Shown: positions 17,864 to 25,791, counted from the first letter of the stretch. The stretch is DNA of 26,146 nt from JBKHBQ01 sp046542305 (GCA_046542305.1 JBKHBQ010000017.1:1-26146); one strand, 5' to 3'. The notes: generated by a model not told the origin, from the sequence alone. Numbers and translations: made by a program.

Positions 17864-20293
17864 CTAAAAAATCTTCGGATACTTGTACGGGTTCACCTCG
17901 TGCATCATGTTGTACACGGCATCGAAAACGTCCTCGGCGTTGGGATTGGAGAAATAATCGCCGTCGGTGCTGTACGCGGGGCGATGGGCATGTGCCGAAA
18001 CCGTTCTGGGTTCGGCATCGAGATAATAATAGCCTTTTTGTTCTTCAAGCACTTTTTGCATCATGAAGGCAGTGGCGCCGCCGGGAACATCCTCATCGAA
18101 AAACAGGATCTTGTTGGTTTTCTTCAGCGATTCCACGATCAGGTGGTTTATGTCGAAAGGCAGCAGCGACTGCACGTCGATCAGTTCCACATCGATGCCG
18201 AACTCCTGCAATTGCGCGGCAGCATCCTGTGCAATGCGGACATTCGATCCATAGGTTACCACCGTAATGTCGCTGCCTTCACGCATCACCTCGGGCATCC
18301 CCACCGGAACCCTGTATTGGCCGGGGTTTGAAGGAGCTTTTTCGCGCAGGCGGTAGCCGTTAAGCGGCTCGATGATCAACGCGGGATCATCGGAAGCCAG
18401 GATGGTATTGTAAAAACCGGCCGCCTGGGTAAGGTTGCGTGGCACCAGCACGTGTACGCCACGGATGGAGTTGATGACCATGCTGAGCGGCGATCCCGAA
18501 TGCCAGATGCCTTCGAGGCGGTGGCCGCGTGTGCTCACGATGAGCGGCGCCTTTTGGCCACCCTTTGTGCGGTAGGTAAGCGTGGATAAATCGTCGCTCA
18601 TTACCTGCAGGGCATACAGCAGGTAATCGAAATACTGTACTTCGGCAATGGGCCGCAGGCCGCGCATGGCCAGCCCTATGCCCTGTCCCACGATGGTGGC
18701 TTCGCGGATGCCGGTGTCGAAGATCCGCATTTCGCCGTATTTCTCCTGCAGGCCTTCGTAGGTTTGGTTTACCCCGCCGATTTTCCCCACATCCTCGCCA
18801 AAGGCCATCACCCGCGGATTATTTTTAAAGATATGGTCGAAATTGTCACGCAGGATTTCGCGTCCGGGAACGGATTTGGCATTATCTTCATAAACGGGCG
18901 CCACAGGATCCACGCGCAGCGCCGAAAACTGATCTTCGGAATACAGATATGAATTATAGCGGCGTTGGTTTTTTTCCATGGCATCGTTGAGCCATTTTGT
19001 AACGTTGGTCTTAAGTGAATTGGAGGGGTCGCTGCACGAATCGCAGATCAGCCGCAGGGTGCGTTTGGCCATCGACATGGTGTCCTTGCGGATGGGATCG
19101 GCCACCTTTGCCAGATCTTCCTTGATGGCGGCAATTTTGTTGGTCTTCGAACAATTGCAGGTGCTGATGTCGACCATCTGGAGAAATTCCTTCCGCTTTT
19201 GCTTAAGCGGTTCCATGAAATTATTCCAGGCTTTCTTGCGGGCATCTTTGGCACGCTTCAACGCCTCTTTCTCAATTTTGTCGAGTTCATCGGCCGTGGC
19301 AAAACCTTCCTCCAGAATCCATTCGCGCATTTTCCTGATGCCGTCGAATTCCTGCTCCCATTTCAGGCGCTCTTCGGATTTGTAGCGCTCGTGCGACCCG
19401 GATGTGGAATGCCCCTGGGGCTGCGTGATCTCGAGCACATGAAACAATACGGGTACGTGCGATTCGCGGCACAGCCTGATGCCCTCTTCATATGCCTTGC
19501 AAAGGGCAGGATAATCCCAGCCTTTTACCTTGTAGATTTTATATCCCGGCGCGTCACCCGATCGTTCAAAACCTGCAAGGGCATCCGAGATGCTGCTTTT
19601 CACGGTCTGGAATTCGCGGGGCACCGAAATGCCGAAGCCGTCGTCCCACACCGACATGGCCAGCGGGATTTGTAGCACACCTGCCGCATTCATGGTTTCC
19701 CAGAATACACCTTCGGAAGTGCTGGAGTCGCCGATGGTTCCAAAAGCCACCTCATTGCCGTCGATCGAAAACTGGTCGAATTGCTTCAGATCAGGATTAT
19801 GCCTGTAAAATTTCGATGCATAGGCAAGCCCCAGCAGGCGGGGCATTTGGCCGGCGGTGGGGGAGATATCGGCCGAGGAATTTTTTATTTTCGTCTGGTT
19901 CATCCAGGTGCCGTCGTGATGGATATATCGTGTAGCAAAATGGTTGTTCATAAGCCTGCCGACTGTTCCCGGATTAAAATCCTCATCGGTATCGCCATAG
20001 AGCTGGGCAAAAAACTCCTCGAGCGAAAATATGCCTGCGGCCATCATCCAGGTCTGGTCGCGATAGTAGCCCGAGCGCCAGTCGCCGTTTTTAAACTGTT
20101 TGGCAAGGGCCAGTTGCGCCACTTCTTTTCCGTCACCGAAGATGCCGAATTTGGCTTTTCCGGTCAGCACTTCCCTCCGGCCCAGCATGCTGGCCTGGCG
20201 GCTTTCGTTGGCGAGGCGGTAGTCGTTTAGCACCTCCTCTTTGCTGAATTTCTGAGACTTCTTGTTTTCTGCGGCAGTTTTTTTTACAAGCAT
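17864..20293 (-). CDS. Fused alpha/beta 2-oxoacid dehydrogenase E1 (809 aa)
   Basis: A thiamine-diphosphate-dependent E1 component with alpha and beta subunits joined in one chain, most like branched-chain 2-oxoacid (2-oxoisovalerate) dehydrogenase E1 of Bacteroidota. It would decarboxylate a 2-oxoacid and pass the acyl group to a lipoyl E2. The alpha half (about 1-370) has the GYYRDQTWMMAAG region and the ThDP motif beginning GDSSTSEG (188-195), closed by WDDGFGIS (216-223) where classical E1s carry NN. The beta half (about 460-809) has GEDVGKIGGVNQTYEGL, FDTGIREATIVGQGIGLAMRG and the C-terminal transketolase-C region. The linker carries CNC (379-381) and CDSC (417-420). No E2 or E3 gene is nearby. 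Which oxoacid is used is not decided by sequence. Its own promoter lies 30 bases upstream. Confidence 0.93.
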   Translation of the reverse strand: MLVKKTAAENKKSQKFSKEEVLNDYRLANESRQASMLGRREVLTGKAKFGIFGDGKEVAQLALAKQFKNGDWRSGYYRDQTWMMAAGIFSLEEFFAQLYGDTDEDFNPGTVGRLMNNHFATRYIHHDGTWMNQTKIKNSSADISPTAGQMPRLLGLAYASKFYRHNPDLKQFDQFSIDGNEVAFGTIGDSSTSEGVFWETMNAAGVLQIPLAMSVWDDGFGISVPREFQTVKSSISDALAGFERSGDAPGYKIYKVKGWDYPALCKAYEEGIRLCRESHVPVLFHVLEITQPQGHSTSGSHERYKSEERLKWEQEFDGIRKMREWILEEGFATADELDKIEKEALKRAKDARKKAWNNFMEPLKQKRKEFLQMVDISTCNCSKTNKIAAIKEDLAKVADPIRKDTMSMAKRTLRLICDSCSDPSNSLKTNVTKWLNDAMEKNQRRYNSYLYSEDQFSALRVDPVAPVYEDNAKSVPGREILRDNFDHIFKNNPRVMAFGEDVGKIGGVNQTYEGLQEKYGEMRIFDTGIREATIVGQGIGLAMRGLRPIAEVQYFDYLLYALQVMSDDLSTLTYRTKGGQKAPLIVSTRGHRLEGIWHSGSPLSMVINSIRGVHVLVPRNLTQAAGFYNTILASDDPALIIEPLNGYRLREKAPSNPGQYRVPVGMPEVMREGSDITVVTYGSNVRIAQDAAAQLQEFGIDVELIDVQSLLPFDINHLIVESLKKTNKILFFDEDVPGGATAFMMQKVLEEQKGYYYLDAEPRTVSAHAHRPAYSTDGDYFSNPNAEDVFDAVYNMMHEVNPYKYPKIF

Positions 20294-20322
20294 AAGTACT
20301 TATTTTCTTGACGGTTAGGGCG

Positions 20323-20330
20323 CAAAAGTA
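20323..20330 (-). promoter_or_regulatory. Putative promoter of the E1 gene (-7 TACTTTTG)
   Basis: TACTTTTG on the minus strand is an exact TAnnTTTG match, 29 bases before the E1 ATG. Nineteen bases further upstream is TTTT (20350-20353), a three-of-four match to the -33 TTTG box, and these bases are also the T-run of the preceding terminator. Confidence 0.6.
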
Positions 20331-20348
20331 GTAAAACAGCACCGGAAT

Positions 20349-20377
20349 AAAAAAAACCCTGCCTCACCGGAACAGGG
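20349..20377 (-). terminator. Rho-independent terminator of the padR-pspC operon
   Basis: On the minus strand CCCTG (20377-20373) pairs with CAGGG (20361-20357) across an 11-base loop and is followed by eight T (20356-20349). It lies about 95 bases after the pspC stop codon and just upstream of the E1 promoter, exactly where a terminator is expected. Confidence 0.7.
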
Positions 20378-20470
20378 CTACTAAGGATAAACTATTGGAA
20401 AATAAAAAATTAAGAGAGAATTTTGGTATGTTAAATATTCTTAAGCAGCAAAATGCAATCTCCGCAAAGC

Positions 20471-22165
20471 TTACGGGACAAACAGGTTGAGATTGATCAG
20501 CCCGAGGTTATCGGGTATTGTCATAGCCGTTGTCTCCGGCTCAACCTCCTGGACTTCTGATGTTTCCTGCTCAGGCTCAACATCGGGTTTCAACCCGCTG
20601 CCGGTCATAATCCAGAGATTTCCGCTATAGCCTTCATGCCGGAAGCGGTAATTGGGATTGTCGTTAAAAAACGCTTCCATATTCTGACCGAAGTAGATCT
20701 TTTGTCCTACCGGCACCTCAATTACCAGTTCCAGGCGCTGATTCCTCAATTTGGCATCTTCAGGAAAACGGTAGTACAAGGGCAACAAAAACGAACTATC
20801 GGTGGATTGCACCGGATAAATCAGCGCATTGGCTCGCTGTTCGGCCTCTCCCCGGTTCGATCCTTTGGCGTAGGAAAATATGCGTACCGAAGCCTCATCC
20901 CCGGCAGCTTTCCTGAATTGCAAATAGGGTACGGCAAACAATTCGTAGCTGTTGTCGCGGATCTGTGTCCGCCATTCCCTGTCGAAGATCTCGGCCCAGC
21001 CGTAATTGGCAGTGTATATATCGGGAGAGGTTTCAAAATAAAGCACGTCCCGGCCCGTCAGGTTGATTTGGTAGGATTTCTCCTCCCTTGCCGTATGCCT
21101 GAAATCCATTCCGGTATCAACAGCCACGATGGAAGCCAGGATGATTCCGGCCAGCCAGAACGAAAAGGCGGTGATGCTGAAGTAGGGCACCCGCACCCGA
21201 TTTCCCAACAGCAACCTGAAGCCAAGATAGATAATTGCAATGAGCGGAATGCCGAAAATCAACACCACAGAAAGCACCGCCAGCGCCCCCATTAAACTGT
21301 TGCTGAAGATCATATCGAGAAACACGGGCAATGAAAAAACCACCAGGTCGCCTCCGTCGAAAAACGAGAAGCTGCTCAGGCCGGTAATGCCGGCCACAAA
21401 CATGGCGATAAAGCTCAGGGCAGAAAGAATGAGAAAGATGCCCAGGATCACGATCAGCACCCTCAACGCCACACGAAGCAAAGAGCCGGTGAATTCGATC
21501 AGATTGTCCAAACCCGTGCGGCTACCGGCGCTTTTTTTTTTAAACGATTCGCGGGCCCCGTCGGCAAATCCGTTGAATTTGTCCTTCACGTTTGCATACT
21601 CATCCCGAAAGGACCGTTCTATATTCGAGATGTTGACGGGCTCCCCCCGCATTTCGAGTTTTTCAGCGGTGGTGATGGCTTGGGGCATTAATAACCACAG
21701 GATGATATACGCGATCAGGCCGGCTGCTCCAAAGAACAAGGTAACGATAAACAGCACCCTGAACCATACCGGGTCCACGTTAAGGTAGGCTGCAAGTCCG
21801 CTGGATACACCGGCAATCATGCGGTTGTCCGGATCACGATACAGCCTGCGCGGACGGCGGTAGTACTGCCCGGAGTTTTCGCGTTTGCCCCTGGGTTCGG
21901 CGTCCTCATCCATTTCGGCAGGTTCGCCCATCATGGCAATTACCTCTTCGATATCCTCAATGGTAACGACTTGTTTATTATTCTTGATTTTTTCCTGCAG
22001 CAATTCGGCAATGCGGGCTTCGATGTCGGTGATGATCTCATCCCGCCCCTCCATGCGCGAAAAATGCCGCTTGATGCTGCTGAGATAACGGTTCAGCCGT
22101 TCATAGGCATCTTCATCGATATGAAACATGATGCCGCTGATATTGATTGACACTGTCTTTTTCAT
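20471..22165 (-). CDS. PspC-domain membrane protein (564 aa)
   Basis: An inner-membrane protein with a PspC domain, usually linked to envelope stress sensing. The N-terminal ~85 residues are a cytoplasmic region typical of the Bacteroidota version (FHIDEDAYERLNRYL, then DIEARIAELLQEKI and VVTIEDIEEVIAMMGEP). The PspC domain spans about 105-165 (RLYRDPDNRMIAGVSSGLAAYL, then hydrophobic helices ending LIAYIILWLLMP). Further hydrophobic segments lie at about 225-262, 285-325 and 333-352. The C-terminal ~200 residues are a predicted extracytoplasmic beta-rich domain, followed by an acidic, Glu-rich stretch and a hydrophobic end. Its ATG shares one base with the padR stop codon (TAATG), so padR and this gene are translationally coupled and PadR probably regulates both. 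Confidence 0.93.
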   Translation of the reverse strand: MKKTVSINISGIMFHIDEDAYERLNRYLSSIKRHFSRMEGRDEIITDIEARIAELLQEKIKNNKQVVTIEDIEEVIAMMGEPAEMDEDAEPRGKRENSGQYYRRPRRLYRDPDNRMIAGVSSGLAAYLNVDPVWFRVLFIVTLFFGAAGLIAYIILWLLMPQAITTAEKLEMRGEPVNISNIERSFRDEYANVKDKFNGFADGARESFKKKSAGSRTGLDNLIEFTGSLLRVALRVLIVILGIFLILSALSFIAMFVAGITGLSSFSFFDGGDLVVFSLPVFLDMIFSNSLMGALAVLSVVLIFGIPLIAIIYLGFRLLLGNRVRVPYFSITAFSFWLAGIILASIVAVDTGMDFRHTAREEKSYQINLTGRDVLYFETSPDIYTANYGWAEIFDREWRTQIRDNSYELFAVPYLQFRKAAGDEASVRIFSYAKGSNRGEAEQRANALIYPVQSTDSSFLLPLYYRFPEDAKLRNQRLELVIEVPVGQKIYFGQNMEAFFNDNPNYRFRHEGYSGNLWIMTGSGLKPDVEPEQETSEVQEVEPETTAMTIPDNLGLINLNLFVP

Positions 22166-22524
22166 TATGATTGATAGTTTTTATTATCCCAATGTTGATT
22201 ATTTACTATATGGCTCACTGCATCGATCAGTTCATTCCAGCCGATGTTGAGATCCTTTAGGGTTTTCTCACCCAGCTCGGTGATCCGGTAGTATTTCCTC
22301 GGAGGACCCGATTTTGATTCCTCCCAGCGGTAGCTGAGCAGCCCGTCATTTTTCAGACGCGTCAGCAAAGGATACAGGGTGCCTTCCACCACGATGAGCT
22401 GCGCATCTTTCAACTTACCCAGAATATCCGAGGCATAGGCATCCTCGCTTTGGGAAATGATCGACAAAATGCACAGCTCCAGTACGCCTTTCCGCATTTG
22501 TGATATAGTTTTTTCTGTATTCAT
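22165..22524 (-). CDS. PadR-family transcriptional regulator (119 aa)
   Basis: A small winged-helix repressor of the PadR family. Conserved text includes RKGVLELCILSII in helix 1, the DILGKLKDAQLIVVEGTLYPLLTRLKNDGLL recognition and wing region, and RKYYRITELGEKTL. I take the ATG at 22522-22524. The frame stays open to a TTG at 22563, but that start would lie upstream of the -7 element and adds residues without family similarity. PadR regulators commonly control the neighbouring gene, here the PspC-domain protein, and their own operon. The effector is unknown. Confidence 0.95.
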   Translation of the reverse strand: MNTEKTISQMRKGVLELCILSIISQSEDAYASDILGKLKDAQLIVVEGTLYPLLTRLKNDGLLSYRWEESKSGPPRKYYRITELGEKTLKDLNIGWNELIDAVSHIVNNQHWDNKNYQS

Positions 22525-22528
22525 GCTG

Positions 22529-22558
22529 CAAACATAAACATTTTTCAGTACTATGCAA
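22529..22558 (-). promoter_or_regulatory. Promoter of padR-pspC, apparently leaderless
   Basis: On the minus strand TTG (22558-22556), a 19-base spacer and TATGTTTG (22536-22529) give a close fit to the Bacteroidota promoter (-33 TTTG, -7 TAnnTTTG). The -7 element ends only four bases before the padR ATG, so transcription would start at or within a base or two of the start codon. A hexamer palindrome AGTACT (22547-22552) sits in the spacer and could be part of an operator. Confidence 0.6.
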
Positions 22559-22563
22559 TACAA

Positions 22564-22858
22564 AGTTCTAATTTATTTTCATTACATTTTTTTACAATAT
22601 ACCATGTTTAATTCTTTATCATTGATCCTGAATGGGTTTACCAAAATTTCAAATCGAAGCAAAATTATTTTTTTAACACACGGTGTGTAGCTTAAAGTGT
22701 TAACCACTGTTAAAATCCAACTCTGAATCATCTGCTTTGAAAAACCCAAAATCAGCATATGCGGAGTAATAAATCGTTAAAGTTCTGTTAATGAAGGTGA
22801 AAGATTTTGCACCAGCGTGTTGACGTATTACTTTTAAGCAATTCAAAATTTCTTCACG
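22564..22858. other. Divergent intergenic region between padR and the T9SS protein gene
   Basis: AT-rich, with no gene visible. It contains a 13-base palindrome ACACAC-g-GTGTGT at 22676-22688, flanked by TTAACAC (22673-22679) and its inverse GTGTTAA (22697-22703). Several further GTTAA words follow up to about 22790. The plus-strand promoter of the T9SS gene lies at its right end. The palindrome has the size of a small operator, but no regulator can be named. Confidence 0.5.
22806..22836 (+). promoter_or_regulatory. Promoter of the T9SS-exported repeat protein
   Basis: TTTG (22806-22809), a spacer of exactly 19 bases, then TACTTTTA (22829-22836), a seven-of-eight match to TAnnTTTG. The ATG of the following gene is 23 bases downstream of the element. 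Spacing and both boxes fit the Bacteroidota promoter. Confidence 0.6.
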
Positions 22859-24199
22859 ATGAAACAAAAAAAATTACCCATTCAATTGCTGATAGTCCTG
22901 GCTGCAATTTCCCTGAACCTCTCCGGCCAGAATCCGCACGTCGGATTTGATGAAACCGGTTGTTGCGACAGCAAAAAAAACCTGTATGATGCTTCGCGTG
23001 CATCCACCACCGACACGACTCACTGCATGCTTTGGAGCTATCAAACCGGGGGCTGGGTACCGCAATCCATTACCATCAATACCCGGGATGCAGGGGGAAG
23101 GCTGACCGAGGAACTCATCAAACTATTCCAGAGCGATCAGGGCACCTACCTTCAGGTAAACAAATACATGTACACCTATCATTCCAACGATTCCATCGAA
23201 AGTATATCATACTATATATGGAACGCAGAGCTGAATGGCGGCATGTGGGATCCCATAAGTAAAACCAGCTACGAATATGATACACAAAACCGGTTAACCT
23301 ACACCCTTTACCTGTTTTCCCAATATGGCGATCCTGAATGGCGAAATGGTGCACAGAACTTTTATTACAATAATTTTTACGGCATGCCCGATTCGGTTTA
23401 CCGGCAGTACTGGAACACCAACCACAATGCATGGTTTTACTCCTACAGATACCGCTACGAATACGACAGCCAGATGAAAGTCACAGCCGAATACCATGAT
23501 TGGGCAAACAGCCAGACTGCAGCTTTTGCGCTGAACAATAGGGTCCTTTACCTGCCGGGGGAATATGAGAATCAGCACCAGGAAATTACGCAAAGTTATA
23601 CCGGATCGGAATGGATGAACAACGACAGGAATCTTGTTGATTATAATGAGGCAGGCCTGAAAACCAAGCTGCTTTTTCAAAGCTGGAATCATAGCGGGCA
23701 AATGTGGGATACCCTGGTAATGATGAGGGAACTGTTCGATTACAATATGGCTGGACAGCTTACCGAATACATTCAGCAATCACATTATTTCGAATGGAAT
23801 AATATGTCGCGCCAGGTATGGGATTACAACGATAACGCTCACCTTGTCAGCCAACTTTTTCAGGATTGGAATTTTACGGATGAAGTCTGGGAAAATAAAA
23901 AACTGTGTAATTATCCTCCTCCGCAAAGCATCACTTCAACAGGAGATATTGCGGCATCAACAACCGAATATCAATTTACGTTGGCACCCAATCCTGCCGT
24001 TGATGTCGTTATATTAAAAGGTGAATTTTTACCGGGGAAAATCAAAAGCGTGCACATCATCAATCATGCGGGTCAACTGGTAAAACAATTCAGATATCAG
24101 CAGCCTGAAATTCAGGTAAACGAGCTGCCGCGCGGGCTGTATGTGGTAAGAATATCCGGCGAAGGCTTCGAAACCAATAAAAAACTACTGATTCAATAG
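22859..24199 (+). CDS. Secreted YD/RHS-like repeat protein with T9SS type A sorting domain (446 aa)
   Basis: An exported protein with a Sec signal peptide (KQKK, hydrophobic core, LSGQ near residue 23-24) and a C-terminal type IX secretion sorting domain of about 75 residues (roughly 372-446; FTLAPNPAVDVV, NHAGQLVKQF, LPRGLYVVRISGEGFETNKKLLIQ). The tail predicts passage through the outer membrane and attachment to, or release from, the cell surface. Between them are about six to seven imperfect repeats of roughly 40 residues. The unit is approximately YEYD..xRLT..xxQ.W....W.N, reminiscent of RHS/YD beta repeats but with extra tryptophans spaced as W-x(7-9)-W. No catalytic motif is visible. 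A binding or surface role is likely. It is the only gene of its unit, with its own promoter and a strong stem-loop after it. Confidence 0.9.
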   Translation: MKQKKLPIQLLIVLAAISLNLSGQNPHVGFDETGCCDSKKNLYDASRASTTDTTHCMLWSYQTGGWVPQSITINTRDAGGRLTEELIKLFQSDQGTYLQVNKYMYTYHSNDSIESISYYIWNAELNGGMWDPISKTSYEYDTQNRLTYTLYLFSQYGDPEWRNGAQNFYYNNFYGMPDSVYRQYWNTNHNAWFYSYRYRYEYDSQMKVTAEYHDWANSQTAAFALNNRVLYLPGEYENQHQEITQSYTGSEWMNNDRNLVDYNEAGLKTKLLFQSWNHSGQMWDTLVMMRELFDYNMAGQLTEYIQQSHYFEWNNMSRQVWDYNDNAHLVSQLFQDWNFTDEVWENKKLCNYPPPQSITSTGDIAASTTEYQFTLAPNPAVDVVILKGEFLPGKIKSVHIINHAGQLVKQFRYQQPEIQVNELPRGLYVVRISGEGFETNKKLLIQ

Positions 24200-24250
24200 C
24201 CGGCACATTTTAATATATCCACAGCCAAACCTGAAAACAATAAACAACAC

Positions 24251-24283
24251 CCGCCGGGTCCGGTTGCCAAACCGATCCGGCGG
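24251..24283. other. Strong stem-loop after the T9SS protein gene
   Basis: CCGCCGGGTC (24251-24260) pairs with GATCCGGCGG (24274-24283), with one G-T wobble. After a bulged C at 24261, GGTT pairs with AACC (24270-24273), leaving a four-base loop. Fourteen pairs in all make this the strongest hairpin I found. There is no T-run after it on the plus strand. On the minus strand the following bases are T-rich but interrupted. It probably marks a 3' end (processing or factor-dependent termination) rather than a classical terminator. Confidence 0.6.
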
Positions 24284-24393
24284 AAAGTTCCGTGTGCTGA
24301 TTGAAATCCACAGTTCTCATGCGTATGCGGATTTTTCATTTAAGTATCTCCCATCCAATATCACTGGCAAAATGTCGTTTTTCACAACAATCC

Positions 24394-24401
24394 TATCTTT
24401 G
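24394..24401 (+). promoter_or_regulatory. Putative promoter of the MOSC operon (-7 TATCTTTG)
   Basis: TATCTTTG is an exact TAnnTTTG match, 19 bases before the ATG of the MOSC gene. No convincing TTTG lies 19-21 bases upstream. Its location argues for the start at 24421 rather than an upstream in-frame ATG at 24319. Confidence 0.6.
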
Positions 24402-24420
24402 CAAACGCAAATTCTTAACA

Positions 24421-24864
24421 ATGGATATTAAAGTAATCAGTGTAAATATTTCACGGGAAAAGGGTACGATCAAGGAACCCGTTCCCGAAATTTTGTTGAA
24501 CGAAAAAGGTGTTGAAGGCGATGCCCATGCCGGCGACTGGCACCGTCAGGTAAGCCTGCTGGCCCGTGAAAGCATCGAAAAATGGGGTGCCCTGGCCGGG
24601 CGCAGGGTAAACTGGGGCGAGTTTGCCGAAAACATCACCACCGAAGGCATCATCCTTTACGAAACCAATCCCGGCGACCGGCTGATCATCGGCGACACCG
24701 AGCTGGAAGTAACCCAGATCGGAAAAAAATGCCACGGCTCCGGGTGCGCCATTTTTCGCGAGGTGGGCAACTGTGTCATGCCAAAGGAAGGCATCTTTGC
24801 CCGCGTGATCAGATACGGGAAGGTGAAGCCCGGTGATGAGGTGAGATACATTTCGAAGAGCTAA
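24421..24864 (+). CDS. MOSC-domain protein (147 aa)
   Basis: A stand-alone MOSC domain, the fold found at the C-terminus of molybdenum-cofactor sulfurases and in molybdopterin-dependent detoxification proteins, where a cysteine can carry persulfide sulfur. Visible blocks are GVEGDAHAG near residue 30, RQVSLLARESIEKW, FAENITTEGI, and the cysteine loop IGKKCHGSGCAIF...GNCVMPKEGIF with Cys104, Cys109 and Cys118. The start at 24421 gives the usual MOSC opening (KVISVNISREKGT); longer readings add unrelated sequence across the promoter. It ends six bases before the MOSC-MogA fusion gene, so the two form an operon devoted to molybdenum cofactor. It probably delivers sulfur to, or modifies, the cofactor. 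Confidence 0.93.
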   Translation: MDIKVISVNISREKGTIKEPVPEILLNEKGVEGDAHAGDWHRQVSLLARESIEKWGALAGRRVNWGEFAENITTEGIILYETNPGDRLIIGDTELEVTQIGKKCHGSGCAIFREVGNCVMPKEGIFARVIRYGKVKPGDEVRYISKS

Positions 24865-24870
24865 AGAATC

Positions 24871-25791
24871 ATGAAACAATCCATCAAAATCCTGTCGGTA
24901 AATGCTGCTCCGGAAAGAGGGCGCAAATTTCCCGTTGAACAACTCGAACTCAATCTGGACGGCATCCGGGGCGATGCCCACGCCGGCACCATCCGGCAGG
25001 TGAGCCTGTTCGATAAAGCCGAAGCGGAGAGGTTTTACCGCATTACCGGCGCCGATGAACTGGAACCCGGCCAGTTTGCCGAGAATATCCTTTTTGAAAC
25101 GGAACCGGAATTGGAAGTTAAGATTTTCGACCGGTTTGTAAAGGATGAGGTGGTACTTGAAGTGACCGAAATAGGCAAGCCGTTCCACGATAAATTCCGT
25201 GAACCCGGAAATTACGTGATGCCGCGTGCAGGAATTTTCTGCCGTGTCACGGGCGGAGGCATACTCCGCGCCGGCGACAAGATGCAGTACATTCCCAAGG
25301 TTTTTTCTGCAGAAATCATCACCCTGAGCGACCGCGCCAGCCGCGGCGTGTACGAAGACAAAAGCGGCCCTGCCGTGGCGCAGTGGCTAGAAAAGCAGTT
25401 TCAAAAGCTGGGCTGGCGCCTGAATATCCACCATACCATCATTCCCGATGATGAGCAAAAGCTGCACGAGGTGCTGCAAACCTCCATCGCGCAAAAAGCC
25501 GACCTGATCATCACCACCGGCGGCACCGGCATCGGCCCGCGCGACATCACCCCCGAGGTGATGAAGGATTACATCCAAAAAGAAATCCCCGGCATCATGG
25601 AAATGATCCGCTGGAAATACGGCCTCGAAAAACCCGCTGCACTCGTCAGCCGCGCCCTGGCCGGCGTAACCGGCAAAACCCTCCTCTTTGCCCTGCCCGG
25701 TTCAGTAAAGGCCGTAAACGAATACATGGCCGAAATCAACAAACACCTCGAACACCTTGTGTACATGCTGGGGGCGGTGGAAAAGCACTAA
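24871..25791 (+). CDS. MOSC-MogA/MoaB fusion protein (306 aa)
   Basis: Two domains. Residues 1 to about 145 are a MOSC domain paralogous to the preceding protein (GIRGDAHAG, RQVSLFDKAEAERF, FAENILFE, GNYVMPRAGIF). Residues about 147-306 are a MogA/MoaB-type molybdopterin adenylyltransferase domain (EIITLSDRASRGVYEDKSGP, LIITTGGTGIGPRDITPEV, FALPGSVKAVNEYM), which activates molybdopterin with ATP before metal insertion. The glycine-rich TTGGTG and downstream RD..PE residues are intact, so adenylyltransferase activity is plausible. The MOSC half has lost the cysteines of its loop: the partner's KKCHGSGC reads KPFHDK here, and NC reads NY. It starts six bases after the MOSC gene. The MOSC half is probably structural or substrate-binding rather than a sulfur carrier. 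Confidence 0.93.
   Translation: MKQSIKILSVNAAPERGRKFPVEQLELNLDGIRGDAHAGTIRQVSLFDKAEAERFYRITGADELEPGQFAENILFETEPELEVKIFDRFVKDEVVLEVTEIGKPFHDKFREPGNYVMPRAGIFCRVTGGGILRAGDKMQYIPKVFSAEIITLSDRASRGVYEDKSGPAVAQWLEKQFQKLGWRLNIHHTIIPDDEQKLHEVLQTSIAQKADLIITTGGTGIGPRDITPEVMKDYIQKEIPGIMEMIRWKYGLEKPAALVSRALAGVTGKTLLFALPGSVKAVNEYMAEINKHLEHLVYMLGAVEKH

Noticed and set aside
24301..24420. Longer N-terminus for the first MOSC protein
   Set aside because: Translation upstream of 24421 does not resemble a MOSC protein and crosses an exact TAnnTTTG promoter element. The ATG at 24421 gives the standard MOSC opening.
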